From assembly GCF_964340395.1 (NCBI RefSeq), contig NC_135559.1:22741121-22805120 (forward strand): DNA of 64,000 nucleotides, in the 5' to 3' direction. The translations under genes were made by a program, and so were the position numbers. Positions within the stretch are counted from its first letter, which is position 1; every line of letters begins with the position of its first letter. Below, piece after piece: positions 13,101-21,748 of this stretch. The notes below the pieces were generated by a model. That model worked only from the letters and a program-made list of their open reading frames with translations. It did no database searches and was not told where the DNA came from. The stretch comes from Glandiceps talaboti (Eukaryota; Hemichordata; Enteropneusta; Spengelidae).

Positions 13101-16100
13101 ACATTGTACTTACATTAAACTTACATCTCTCTACATTGTACTTACATTAAACTTACATCTCTCTCTACATTGTACTTACATTAAACTTAGATCTCTCTCT
13201 CTGCATTGTACTTACATTAAACTTAGATCTCGCTCTACATTGTACTTACATTAAACTTAGATCTCTCACTACATTGTACTTACATTAAACTGAGATCTCT
13301 CTGTACATTGTACTCACATTAAACTTACATCTCTCTCTACATTGTACTTACATTAAACTTAGATCTCTCACTACATTGTACTTACATTAAACTTAGATCT
13401 CTCTCTACATTGTACTTACATTAAACTTAGATCTCTCTCTGCATTGTACTTACATTAAACTTAGATCTCTCTACATTGTACTTACATTAAACTTAGATCT
13501 CTCACTACATTGTACTTACATTAAACTTAGATCTCTCTCTACATTGTACTTACATTAAACTTAGATCTCTCTACATTGTACTTACATTAAACTTCGATCT
13601 CTCTCTACATTGTACTTACATTAAACTTTGATCTCTCTCTACATTGTACTTACATTAAACTTACATCTCTCTACATTGTACTTACATTAAACTTAGATCT
13701 CTCACTACATTGTACTTACATTAAACTGAGATCTCTCTCTACATTGTACTTACATTAAACTGAGATCTCTCTCTACATTGTACTTACATTAAACTTAGAT
13801 CTCTCTCTACATTGTACTTACATTAAACTTAGATCTCTCTCTGCATTGTACTTACATTAAACTGAGATCTCTCTCTACATTGTACTTACATTAAACTTAG
13901 ATCTCTCACTACATTGTACTTACATTAAACTTAGATCTCTCTCTACATTGTACTTACATTAAACTTAGATCTCTCTACATTGTACTTACATTAAACTTAG
14001 ATCTCTCACTACATTGTACTTACATTAAACTTAGATCTCTCTCTGCATTGTACTTACATTAAACTTAGATCTCTCTACATTGTACTTACATTAAACTTAG
14101 ATCTCTCACTACAGTGTACTTACATTAAACTTAGATCTCTCTCTGCATTGTACTTACATTAAACTTAGATCTCTCTACATTGTACTTACATTAAACTTAG
14201 ATCTCTCACTACATTGTACTTACATTAAACTTAGATCTCTCTCTACATTGTACTTACATTAAACTTAGATCTCTCTACATTGTACTTACATTAAACTTAG
14301 ATCTCTCTCTACATTGTACTTACATTAAACTTCTATCTCTCTCTACATTGTACTTACATTAAACTTACATCTCTCTACATTGTACTTACATTAAACTTAC
14401 ATCTCTCTCTACATTGTACTTACATTAAACTTAGATCTCTCTCTCTGCATTGTACTTACATTAAACTTAGATCTCGCTCTACATTGTACTTACATTAAAC
14501 TTAGATCTCTCACTACATTGTACTTACATTAAACTGAGATCTCTCTGTACATTGTACTCACATTAAACTTACATCTCTCTCTACATTGTACTTACATTAA
14601 ACTTAGATCTCTCACTACATTGTACTTACATTAAACTTAGATCTCTCTCTACATTGTACTTACATTAAACTTAGATCTCTCTCTGCATTGTACTTACATT
14701 AAACTTAGATCTCGCTCTACATTGTACTTACATTAAACTTAGATCTCTCACTACATTGTACTTACATTAAACTTAGATCTCTCTCTACATTGTACTTACA
14801 TTAAACTTAGATCTCTCTACATTGTACTTACATTAAACTTCGATCTCTCTCTACATTGTACTTACATTAAACTTCGATCTCTCTCTACATTGTACTTACA
14901 TTAAACTTACATCTCTCTACATTGTACTTACATTAAACTTAGATCTTTCACTACATTGTACTTACATTAAACTGAGATCTCTCTCTATATTGTACTTACA
15001 TTAAACTGAGATCTCTCTCTACATTGTACTTACATTAAACTTAGATCTCTCTCTACATTGTACTTACATTAAACTTAGATCTCTCTCTGCATTGTACTTA
15101 CATTAAACTTAGATCTCTCTACATTGTACTTACATTAAACTTAGATCTCTCACTACATTGTACTTACATTAAACTTAGATCTCTCTCTACATTGTACTTA
15201 CATTAAACTTAGATCTCTCTACATTGTACTTACATTAAACTTAGATCTCTCTCTACATTGTACTTACATTAAACTTCTATCTCTCTCTACATTGTACTTA
15301 CATTAAACTTAGATCTCGCTCTACATTGTACTTACATTAAACTTAGATCTCTCACTACATTGTACTTACATTAAACTGAGATCTCTCTCTACATTGTACT
15401 TACATTAAACTTAGATCTCTCTCTACATTGTACTCACATTAAACTTACATCTCTCTCTACATTGTACTTACATTAAACTTAGATCTCTCACTACATTGTA
15501 CTTACATTAAACTTAGATCTCTCTCTACATTGTACTTACATTAAACTTAGATCTCTCACTACATTGTACTTACATTAAACTTAGATCTCGCTCTACATTG
15601 TACTTACATTAAACTTACATCTCTCTCTACATTGTACTTACATTAAACTTAGATCTCTCTCTCTGCATTGTACTTACATTAAACTTAGATCTCGCTCTAC
15701 ATTGTACTTACATTAAACTTAGATCTCTCTCTACATTGTACTCACATTAAACTTACATCTCTCTCTACATTGTACTTACATTAAACTTAGATCTCTCACT
15801 ACATTGTACTTACATTAAACTTAGATCTCTCTCTACATTGTACTTACATTAAACTTAGATCTCTCTCTACATTGTACTTACATTAAACTTAGATCTCTCT
15901 ACATTGTACTTACATTAAACTTAGATCTCTCTACATTGTACTTACATTAAACTTAGATCTCTCCACATTGCTTTTTACAGACAATTGCAATGAACCAATA
16001 CATAGTGCTATCAGAATATAACAAAATTGAAGATACTGAGCTGTCCGTCAAAGAAGGCGACACTGTCCGAGTTTTGAAAGTTGGTAATGATGGCTGGTGG

Positions 16101-16238
16101 TTTGTGAGGCATTCCCCATCAAATCAACAAGGCTGGGTTCCTGCCAGCTATTTAGAATCATTAGCTAAGAGAGCATCAAGATCTAGTACATCTATGGCAA
16201 GTCAAAGCAGTGGTAGTGGAATTACGATCAATTTATAA
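1006..16238 (+). CDS. MCF2L: MCF2/MCF2L-family Rho guanine-nucleotide exchange factor, 3' half (DH-PH-SH3), 12 exons
   Basis: The product activates Rho-family GTPases (RhoA/Cdc42 in vertebrate relatives) at membranes. Exons read from the sequence: 1006-1109, 1806-1988, 2583-2652, 3015-3113, 5438-5530, 6500-6625, 7737-7943, 8103-8195, 8995-9073, 9723-9816, 9910-10141 and 15981-16238. All junctions are GT-AG with agreeing phases, giving 1638 nt (545 codons plus stop). Numbering from the first visible codon, DH is about residues 36-222, with the conserved LLKPVQRVTKYQLLLK helix at the exon 5/6 region. PH is about 225-350 (GKLLMQGSFNVW, FKPMQRHLFLYEKSVLFCKKR). An acidic Ser/Asp-rich linker follows, then SH3 at about 466-519 (GWWFVR, GWVPASYL). 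Domain order and near-identical motifs match MCF2L/MCF2 rather than other Dbl proteins. The N-terminal CRAL-TRIO and spectrin-like part must lie upstream of the window. MCF2 versus MCF2L cannot be separated, since the vertebrate paralogues postdate this lineage. Confidence 0.93.
1106..1236 (+). repeat. 45-bp repeat x 3 containing the exon a splice donor
   Basis: AGAAGAAGgtcagttag, agaagatggtcagttag and agaagatggtcagatag occur with gt at 1110, 1155 and 1200, each followed by the same tagatcataaac...ttgtac sequence. The first copy is the authentic exon end. The unit is a multiple of three and the reading frame stays open. Confidence 0.9.
1806..1988 (+). CDS. MCF2L: MCF2L exon b: start of DH domain
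   Basis: Acceptor ttacattgcag; encodes HVMKELIDTERVYVKELLNI and then the KKDVLFANLDDIYDFHKR segment, the first conserved region of a DH domain. Within the Dbl family the match is closest to MCF2L/DBS. Donor AAAAG|gtatgt, phase 2. Confidence 0.93.
2028..2512. repeat. 27-bp minisatellite grading into a 30-bp variant
   Basis: About 13 copies of a 27-bp unit (tcagaaacagtgccagttag + tctgttg) up to about 2376. Then come about 4-5 copies of a 30-bp derivative in which cagaaacagtg has become caaaaatgcaaagg. Intronic. The two open frames through it follow from the period. Confidence 0.95.
2583..2652 (+). CDS. MCF2L: MCF2L exon c: DH domain, second segment
   Basis: Short 70-nt exon after acceptor tttttttacag. 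It completes a serine codon and reads VFLVDLENCRDTPPLVGRCF, then VAR. PELVGRCF-type wording is typical of the MCF2/MCF2L DH domain. Donor GCCAGG|gtaagt, phase 0. Confidence 0.9.
2758..2930. repeat. Degenerate ~50-60-bp repeat (CAATAGCAACAGTAAC / CAAGTAGTTATGACAAT)
   Basis: Three to four imperfect copies of cacaagtagttatgacaat with preceding agcaacagtaac in the intron between MCF2L exons c and d. Confidence 0.75.
3015..3113 (+). CDS. MCF2L: MCF2L exon d: DH domain, YCQNKPQSE segment
   Basis: Acceptor ctttgtcttcag; encodes 33 codons including LYSVYCQNKPQSEILRREC and ending in NDNLFFQ. This matches the YCQNKPRSE...FFQ stretch of MCF2L. Donor TTTCAG|gttaga, phase 0. Confidence 0.92.
3533..4876. 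repeat. ~32-bp minisatellite, about 40 copies, with length variants
   Basis: Unit gttagttatctttcagagag + tcagatattaaa, with units of about 26-33 bp through loss of AGAG or an extra A. It also shows larger duplicated blocks (for example the TTCAGAGTCTGATATT variant at about 4025 and 4310). It fills most of the intron between MCF2L exons d and e. Confidence 0.95.
5071..5405. repeat. 36-bp minisatellite, about 9 copies
   Basis: Unit atgtaacctttgaccttgat + tctcattagtatagga ending about 30 bp before the acceptor of MCF2L exon e. The minus-strand open frames (MRIKVKGYIPIL repeats) are by-products of the 36-bp period. Confidence 0.95.
5438..5530 (+). CDS. MCF2L: MCF2L exon e: DH conserved region 3 helix
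   Basis: Acceptor attcttttacag; encodes ECQKLLQHRLPLSAYLLKPV and then QRVTKYQLLLK, the most conserved helix of DH domains and part of the Rho-binding surface. Donor CTCAAG|gtaaga, phase 0. The last 36 nt of this exon plus the first 8 nt of the intron are the founder unit of a 12-copy tandem array that runs on into the intron (see 5495-6022). Confidence 0.95.
5495..6022 (+). repeat. 44-bp exon-plus-donor tandem array, 12 identical copies
   Basis: Each unit is the last 36 nt of MCF2L exon e (codons for VQRVTKYQLLLK) followed by gtaagata. Donor GT positions fall every 44 bp from 5531 to 6015, giving twelve identical AAG|gtaaga donors. I see no substitution between copies. 44 is not divisible by three, and reading on past the first donor gives GTA AGA TAG. 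Confidence 0.97.
6359..6388. repeat. (CCA)n microsatellite
   Basis: About ten consecutive cca/cac triplets in the intron before MCF2L exon f. Confidence 0.95.
6500..6625 (+). CDS. MCF2L: MCF2L exon f: end of DH domain
   Basis: Acceptor tttcttgtag; 42 codons, EMLKYSHNEEGYEALQDALD and then TMLHVLKYVNDSMHQLRITGFD. This is the C-terminal DH helix leading into PH, as in the MCF2L LKAVNDSMH...ITG segment. Donor TTTGAT|gtaagt, phase 0. Confidence 0.95.
6648..6690. repeat. (GTTT)n microsatellite
   Basis: About ten tetranucleotides just after the donor of MCF2L exon f. Confidence 0.95.
6791..7189. repeat. 25-bp minisatellite, about 16 copies
   Basis: Unit attaaagtggtcatatagat + aacta with very few substitutions (gtaatat at 6900; actta variants at about 7015 and 7090). 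Intronic. Confidence 0.97.
7383..7715. repeat. 28-bp minisatellite, about 12 copies
   Basis: Unit gacttacctaatatttcatt + catgtgtt, ending about 20 bp before the acceptor of MCF2L exon g. On the minus strand each unit reads AG-GTAAGT, a perfect donor-like word, but antisense to the gene. Confidence 0.97.
7737..7943 (+). CDS. MCF2L: MCF2L exon g: PH domain, first half
   Basis: Acceptor ttattttacag; 69 codons with GNLLEQGKLLMQGSFNVW, FKPMQRHLFLYEKSVLFCKK and an YSYKNSIK end. These are the beta-strand signatures of the Dbl-family PH domain. The donor AAG|gttggt is weaker than the others in the gene. Phase 0. Confidence 0.95.
8103..8195 (+). CDS. MCF2L: MCF2L exon h: PH domain, middle
   Basis: Acceptor tttatattgtag; 31 codons, MTEYGMTENVKTDKRKFELW and then CHGRSEVYVIQ. 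GITENVKGD...KFEIW...EVYIVQ is the corresponding human wording. Donor ATTCAG|gtaact, phase 0. Confidence 0.94.
8301..8954. repeat. 45-bp minisatellite (13 copies) followed by (AATAC)n pentamers
   Basis: Unit gtatactataagtgtacaac + acttagttgatataactatagctat to about 8900, then an aatac pentamer tract at 8903-8954. It stops about 40 bp before the acceptor of MCF2L exon i. Both strands are open over more than 200 codons only because the period is a multiple of three. Confidence 0.97.
8995..9073 (+). CDS. MCF2L: MCF2L exon i: PH domain C-terminal helix
   Basis: Acceptor catcaatttcag; encodes APTADIKCHWVREIRRVLQS and then QFEVAK. The invariant PH-helix tryptophan is present (HWVREIRRVL). Donor GCTAAAG|gtatga, phase 1. 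Upstream the intron holds a 45-bp array and an AATAC pentamer tract ending about 40 bp before the acceptor. Confidence 0.94.
9156..9353. repeat. GT-rich tract with two poly-G runs
   Basis: gtgtgtgtg(gggg)n at 9156-9190, tgtgtgttaatg repeats to about 9277 and a further G run at about 9340-9352. The sequence between and after (ttgtcaaaaagttatatctc...ctgaaatttggtgtagg) resembles the dispersed element at about 41930-42140. Confidence 0.85.
9723..9816 (+). CDS. MCF2L: MCF2L exon j: basic/serine-rich linker
   Basis: Acceptor cattgtattcag; completes an alanine codon and reads TRRRSSTDRVIQNIQNANSS, then QLSPSPRTLH. This is the low-complexity linker between PH and SH3. Donor CCACAG|gtgagt, phase 2. 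The support is phase continuity and position rather than sequence conservation. Confidence 0.82.
9910..10141 (+). CDS. MCF2L: MCF2L exon k: acidic linker before SH3
   Basis: Acceptor attttgtccacag; 77 codons after the split arginine, with a proline-rich stretch LPPSPLPPLEGAV and an acidic block DNEGGWSTDEFTDEDG. The block resembles the DDGGWSS...EEDG region before the SH3 of MCF2L. Donor GGCAAG|gtgaga, phase 0. Confidence 0.9.
10196..10270. repeat. 24-bp repeat x 3
   Basis: ggtacaactgtagttagcat + aaaa three times, shortly after the donor of MCF2L exon k. Confidence 0.92.
10658..15969. repeat. ~33-bp satellite-like array, about 160 copies, with higher-order structure
   Basis: Unit acattgtacttacattaaac + ttagatctctct(ct)n, length varying with the number of CT dinucleotides. 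Recurrent variants are actGAGatct, actTACatct, ctcActaca, ctcGctct and CGATcgatct. A rare aaacttctatc variant with the same neighbours recurs at 13087, 14331 and 15275, showing block duplications of about 1.24 and 0.94 kb. The array occupies almost all of the last MCF2L intron and stops about 12 bp before the SH3-exon acceptor. Confidence 0.97.
15981..16238 (+). CDS. MCF2L: MCF2L terminal coding exon: SH3 domain and stop
   Basis: Acceptor ctttttacag lies directly after the 5.3-kb array. It encodes an SH3 domain (YIVLSEYNKIEDTELSVKEG, GWWFVR, GWVPASYL) and a Ser-rich tail ending SGSGITINL, then TAA. The usual ALYDY is replaced by VLSEY, while the double Trp and the PASY end are kept. Confidence 0.95.
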   Translation, partial: TIAMNQYIVLSEYNKIEDTELSVKEGDTVRVLKVGNDGWWFVRHSPSNQQGWVPASYLESLAKRASRSSTSMASQSSGSGITINL

Positions 16239-16429
16239 ATAGAGTCTAGGTCAAAGGTCAAAGTCAAGTATTAGGAGAACTTTGACTATACTTCAAATAT
16301 AAAGACAACACTGTACTGTTAGCCATTTTAAATAGCTTGTAATATATGTCACCAATTTTGTCCTAATAGAAAGGGTTTGATTCTTTATTCTATTAGTCTG
16401 TATAGATTACTTCTACAGATAAATCCAAA
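16239..16429 (+). other. Start of MCF2L 3' UTR
   Basis: Sequence directly after the stop codon, without repeats. No AATAAA close by; the nearest clear plus-strand candidates lie several kb away (for example about 22390). The 3' end of the transcript cannot be placed. Confidence 0.45.
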
Positions 16430-16835
16430 GCATTGGTAAGCATATCAAATGCATTGGTAAGCATATCAAATGCATTGGTAAGCATATCAAATGCATTGGT
16501 AAGCATATCAAATGCATTGGTATAAAATGCATTGGTAAGCATATCAGAAGCATTGGTATAAAATGCATTGGTAAGCATATCAAATGCATTGGTATAAAAT
16601 GCATTGGTAGGCATACAAATACATTGGTAGGCTTATCAAATGTAGTGATAAGCCTACCGAAAGCATCGGTAGGCATACAAAATGCATTTGTAGGCATACT
16701 AAATGCATTGATAGGCATATTAAATGTATTGGTAGGGATATCAAATACATTGGTAGGCTTATCAGATGCATTAGTGGACATATCAAATGCATATTTTGCC
16801 TTACGTAATGCACTGAATAGCACGTCTAATGCATT
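16430..16835. repeat. 21-bp minisatellite with degenerate right half
   Basis: Unit gcattggtaagcatatcaaa + t, regular to about 16620, then diverged copies (gtaggcatac, gtagggatatc). Every regular plus-strand unit carries TTG-GTAAGC, a donor-like word. It lies about 190 bp after the MCF2L stop, so probably within the 3' UTR. Confidence 0.9.
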
Positions 16836-17198
16836 TTGTAATACACATATTGTATACAGTCACTTACCATTTTGTAAGGTATTTTTTATTAGTGTAGGTG
16901 GTCGAAGAAAACAATCGCTATGTAGAGCCTGTGTATTAGCAGGGATAGTAAACCATGGCTGCCATTCTTACATGTACAACATGTTACATACTTATCCTGA
17001 CTTGTGATAGTGCTATGAGGCTTAGATCAGTTGTTTGTCATCTGTAGTTTATGAATTTGTTGATTTAATTGTACCATCAAATTAGAAGATAAAGTTGAAT
17101 GCAATATTGTTGCTGTTATTCAGTACTTCATCTCACCACAGAGAAATCATAGGTTGTTTTGTCTAGATGGGTAAAAAGAAGACATATACTCTGTCGAT

Positions 17199-17247
<49 letters not shown>

Positions 17248-18219
17248 CTTTCTTTGGTTAATGGGTAAGGGTAATCTAAATCTATATTCAAGACTTTATT
17301 CTAGACACTTTTCAATGTGCAATATTATATTATATTATATTATGAATTCTATCAAAAAGAGAAGTTAAGACAGCTGTAAATACAGACTATGTATGTAGAC
17401 TTATAGAAATAATGTTAAAGGTCAAGGTTTAATGACAGGTCAAAGTTCACAGATAACTTTAGGTCAAAGTTCACTAGCAGTTGTACATCAAAGTTCATCA
17501 ACACCATATACCCTGAATTATAGCTATGTAAGTTTTATTTGTGATTATTTTTTTTGCTATTTTGTGCAAGCTGGAAGTGTTCAAATAAGTGAAATTTATG
17601 ACATTTTTAGCTCCGCTGTCAGTAACAGCTGAGCGGCGCTTAAGGGTTAGGTCGATTATCCGTCAGCGTCTGTCGTCAACTTTTTCTATTTTCAACTTCT
17701 TCTCCGAAACCGACAGTCAGAATACTTTGAAATTTGGTGTACATGTCCCTTGGGTTGGCCATTCAAGCCAAGTTGATTTGTGCCATTTTCTGCATTATTG
17801 TCAAAAATGATATTCTCATCAACTCCTTCTCAAATACTACTTGTCAGATTGCTTTGATATCTGGCATGTAGATGCGCAGAGGGTAGCTTACTCAGATTTG
17901 TTAATTTCAAGTCAGCACATATTCTTTTCTATTTTTTTAATTTTCTTTTTGTATTTTTTGAACAAGTGAATTCAATGATGCATGCGCATTTGATTTCAGC
18001 ACACTAAGCTGAAGTAAGCAGCCACTTTTCAACAGACACCATTGAGGGCAGACAATAAGCAATGTAATACTGTAAACCAGGAAATCTTTTGCTAAAGACT
18101 TATTTTTGCTAATTTCGCTAGAAAACAAAAGAAGTGTTCCGAGTGTAGGAATGTTTATATAATTGTTTAATTTGAATCAAAATGTCACAATAACTGGATT
18201 TCTGATCATATGGCGTGAT
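16836..18219. other. Non-coding stretch after MCF2L with (GATT)n tract and a dispersed-repeat fragment
   Basis: Contains (gatt)n at 17195-17247 and short ttaggtcaaagttcac repeats at 17420-17500. From about 17608 there is a dispersed-repeat-like segment that starts with the small hairpin agctccgctgtcagtaacag/ctgagc and continues with cttctccgaaaccgacagtc and tttgaaatttggtgtacatg. No convincing exon on either strand. Confidence 0.6.
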
Positions 18220-18960
18220 CATGATTGTGTATTCAATCATAGACAGTCTATGATTCCATGTAGCCTGTAGGTTAACATTGTAATGTACAGTTGATAGACG
18301 GTCTATGATAATAATAATAATCTTTTATTTGTCCAAATAAATTCGGAAATTTGTTGAATGGTCGCCGCAGAGCAGCGCCCTAGTGCCCTAGTGTTGAAGA
18401 AGCAGGAGGAAACCGGAGTGCCCGGGGAAAACCTGCGTTGTTCGGCAGGGTCAAACTGAGCATCACCCTTCTTACATGCAGACCTAGTTAAATTTTAAAT
18501 CAAACCCAGCCAACACCAGGCGGGTTCGAACCCAGACTGCAGAGGTAAGAGGCGTACGAGCTAACCGCTCGGCCACCGACAACCCACGATACCATGAAGC
18601 CTGTAGGTTGACATTGTAATGTACAGTTGATAGACAGTCTATGATTCCATGTAGCCTGTAGGTTGACATTGTAACATACAGTTGATAGACTGTCTATGAT
18701 TCCATGTAGCCTGTAGGTTGACATTGTAACGTACAGTTGATAGACAGTCTATGATTCCATGTAGCCTGTAGGTTGACATTGTAATGTACAGTTGATAGAC
18801 AGTCTATGATTCCATGTAGCCTGTAGGTTGACATTGTAACGTACAGTTAATAGACAGTCTATGATTCCATGTAGCCTGTAGGTTGACATTGTAACATACA
18901 GTTGATAGACAGTCTGTTATTCCATGTAGCCTGTAGGTTGACATTGTATAAATGTACAGT
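18220..18960. repeat. 55-bp minisatellite, about 8 copies, split by a SINE
   Basis: Unit gattccatgtagcctgtagg + ttgacattgtaatgtacagttgatagacagtctat. One to two copies lie left of 18305 and about seven right of 18593; the SINE interrupts the array. Confidence 0.93.
18305..18593 (-). mobile_element. tRNA-derived SINE
   Basis: Read on the minus strand, the head starts near 18593 with GTCGGTGGCCGAGCGGTTAG (A box). A B box TGGGTTCGAACCCG follows about 55 nt on, around 18525-18537. The core at about 18400-18440 has CCGGGCACTCCGGTTTCCTC, a motif of the kind shared by widespread metazoan SINE central domains. The tail is an (ATT)n run at 18308-18320. About 290 bp. Short similarity at both flanks (ctatgat / ccacgat) is a possible target duplication. 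Confidence 0.85.
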
Positions 18961-20829
18961 TGATGGAGTTGAAATTAGGGGTAAAAATAGATTTTTTTGT
19001 AAAATGACGACTATAATGTAACAGTACAATATTTTACCAACTTTCTGTGTGAAATGTGTTCTGTAGTGTGTGTGAGTCATCACATGAAACCACTAACCAT
19101 TTTATTACTTTGCTAAAACAAAACTGCATAGTGGAAGAGCTGAACGACTTCTACATGTTACAAAAAACAAAACAAAAACAGCGAAGCTATTCTGACCGAT
19201 AGGTCGCTTGTCTAATTTACATACTTAGTATATAGCTATAGCCATGCTTCACAGACTTGCTGATAACAAGATTAGATATTTTATTTAAAGTGTAATATAG
19301 TATTATTCAATTTTATGGTCTTCCAATAGTATAATTATTATAGCTTGAATTTTTTTTACTACTTTTTCAGAAGACAAACAAATAAGAAATGGTGTGCTAG
19401 AAATAATAGCAGTGTAGTCTAAAGTAATCATCAAATTCCGAAATGTACATTCTATTCAATGACTTGTCATTTTCCTTATGTCATAGATTGTGAGGTAATG
19501 GCACAGTTCCATCCACACCTGATTAATATGCTGTGTGTACATTTAATGTTTTTGTACAACAATATATAATACAGTATATATATCAGTACATTGTGTTCAT
19601 ACTTGCCATTAAAATTTTAGCAAAAAGAGAAGATATATGTATTGAGAGTAAGAAATAATGATACATGGACCAAAGTCAAAATCTACCTCAGTCATAGAAT
19701 TACCAGTAACACCCTATTCTACAATTTTCTCCAGATACTCCACCCTCTCCCTCCCCACCTCTCACTATTCCACCCTCTCCCCACCTCTCACATTTTGGGC
19801 ATGTTATAGACATGATAACACATAGTTGTCATCAGTCAGCCAGCATTCTCCACTTCATCATAGACACTACACATGTATGGTTTATGATTTGCATGCACAG
19901 CAAACTATTGGTTGTCAAAATAGGTAAGCATGCCAAAGGTCAACATTGACAGGTCACTACTTGTTAGAGGTCAATTAGATAGGTCAAAGTTCACCTGCTT
20001 TGTGTATATGGCGGAGGTTAATTTTGACAGGTCACAGGTCACAAAAATTGAAAGATGAACTGCCACATTGCTAAATATCAAAGGTTAATTTTTACAGGTA
20101 CAGCATGTCTACCTATACTAGTTGTGAAAGTATCCAGAAATTCAGATTTTTAATTTCTTTGTTTTATAAACATTGCTGATTTTATGTACATACCAATCAA
20201 AGATTTTGTAATTGACATGTTTGTTACTTACCTTGTTTTTCATTCTTTGATCAATCTTTATTTTTTCACACATAGTGTAATTTTATTTACATGATGAACG
20301 TTTGAAATTGTTGATGACATAGGTCTTGTAGAAACCATGGCAACAACTTGATGCCATACTGATTAATGATTAATGTCTCCATTATTTGTAGTGTCACATT
20401 ACAAACAAACTTATAGTAACTTTTTCAAGTGTGCATGCTTTCAGTTGTCCACAAATTTAGAGATTTTCCTGAGTCAAATTTTTGATGACACTTTCTAGTA
20501 CATCATTCACTTACTAACAACATCCTTGGTTGATTTACATGTATCAAGTGATAAACTGTAATGTCCTTTTTATTTGCCTACAAAGTCATTGAAAAGTGTT
20601 GTGTGTTGTATATTTGATGTCAAATTTCAATTATTCCAAAATGTGAATCTGAAATATTTCAAAATGAAGGTCTAGATTGACAAGGTGCAGAATGTTTAAA
20701 TGGTGAACAGTAAAATAGATTTCTACATTTAACTAAGTTAATCATATTGATGTAGATTTGTATGATATCAACATACCAAATATTACAATTACTGCTTATC
20801 AATTGTGTACACATTGTATTGAAGTCTGT
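18961..20829. other. Intergenic, no gene recognised
   Basis: AT-rich unique-looking sequence. Around 19180-19215 a segment gcgaagctattctgaccgat + aggtcgcttgtc could be the far end of the dispersed element beginning near 17608. C-rich tandem ccaccctctcc repeats lie at 19740-19795, and several taggtcaaagttcac words at 19930-20100. Confidence 0.5.
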
Positions 20830-21050
20830 GTGAACAGTATTAAGTCCATGTGGACCACCTCAGAGCTATGTGGACAACAGTAGGTACCAGGCTCCATGTC
20901 TAGAGCTCTATAGGATCTATGTGGACAGCACTATAGGGTCCATGGTACATGTGGGGAGCAGTTGTGGTCCCTGTGGACAGCATTAGGTGTTCATGTGGAC
21001 AGCACTAGGGTCCAGGGTACATGTAGACAGCATTAAGGTTCATGTTGATT
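20830..21050. repeat. Degenerate ~30-40-bp repeat (catgtggacagcattagg)
   Basis: Five or six imperfect copies of gtccatgtggacagcactag-like sequence. Confidence 0.7.
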
Positions 21051-21519
21051 GCATTCCAATTTTTTACACTGTGTATAAGGTCCATGCATTGATGCATTCC
21101 AAAATAACAAAGGTAATTGTCCTTTTATGTGAAACTTAATTTATCAAGAATTTCTATTACATGGTACATTGTACTCCCAATTTCATGTGCAATATATAAA
21201 GCTTTATTATCTTATAGTATATAGTTACTAGTTGTAGTGCCACTTTACATCTTGCCAATATAGAGCAAGACTTGTCCAAGGTCAACATCTAATATTGTTA
21301 AATTTTATTTTTTATCATAAGATATTTCAAATACTGAGGCAAGCAAGGGATTTCAAAGTTAGGTCATTATGTACACTCGATGTACTTATGCCAATCAAAT
21401 GTTTGTTGAGCAGAATTGTTGTTTGAATGAATACAGTTCTCATATTTTCAAATCGTGGCATTTTGATTCATTCACATCAAAAGATAACATAGAAAAGTGT
21501 CAGTAACAATGATACATTT

Positions 21520-21748
21520 GAACAGGGTTCTCTATAACATGTGCACAGTTGGACAGGGTTCACTGTTATATGGGTACAGTTTAGACAGGGTTCACTGTTA
21601 TATCGGTACAGTTTGGACAGGGTTCACTGTTATATCGGTACAGTTTGGACAGGGTTCACTATAATATGCATACAGGTTGGACAGGGTTCATTGTTATATG
21701 GGTACAGTTTAGAAAGGGTTCACTGTTATATGGGTACAGTTTAGAAAG
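21520..21748. repeat. 32-bp minisatellite, about 7 copies
   Basis: Unit gtttggacagggttcactgt + tatatcggtaca with variation at ggac/gaaa and atcgg/atggg. Confidence 0.92.

Noticed and set aside
18525-18593. Possible tRNA gene (minus strand)
   Set aside because: Good A and B boxes, but continuous with a SINE core and an (ATT)n tail.
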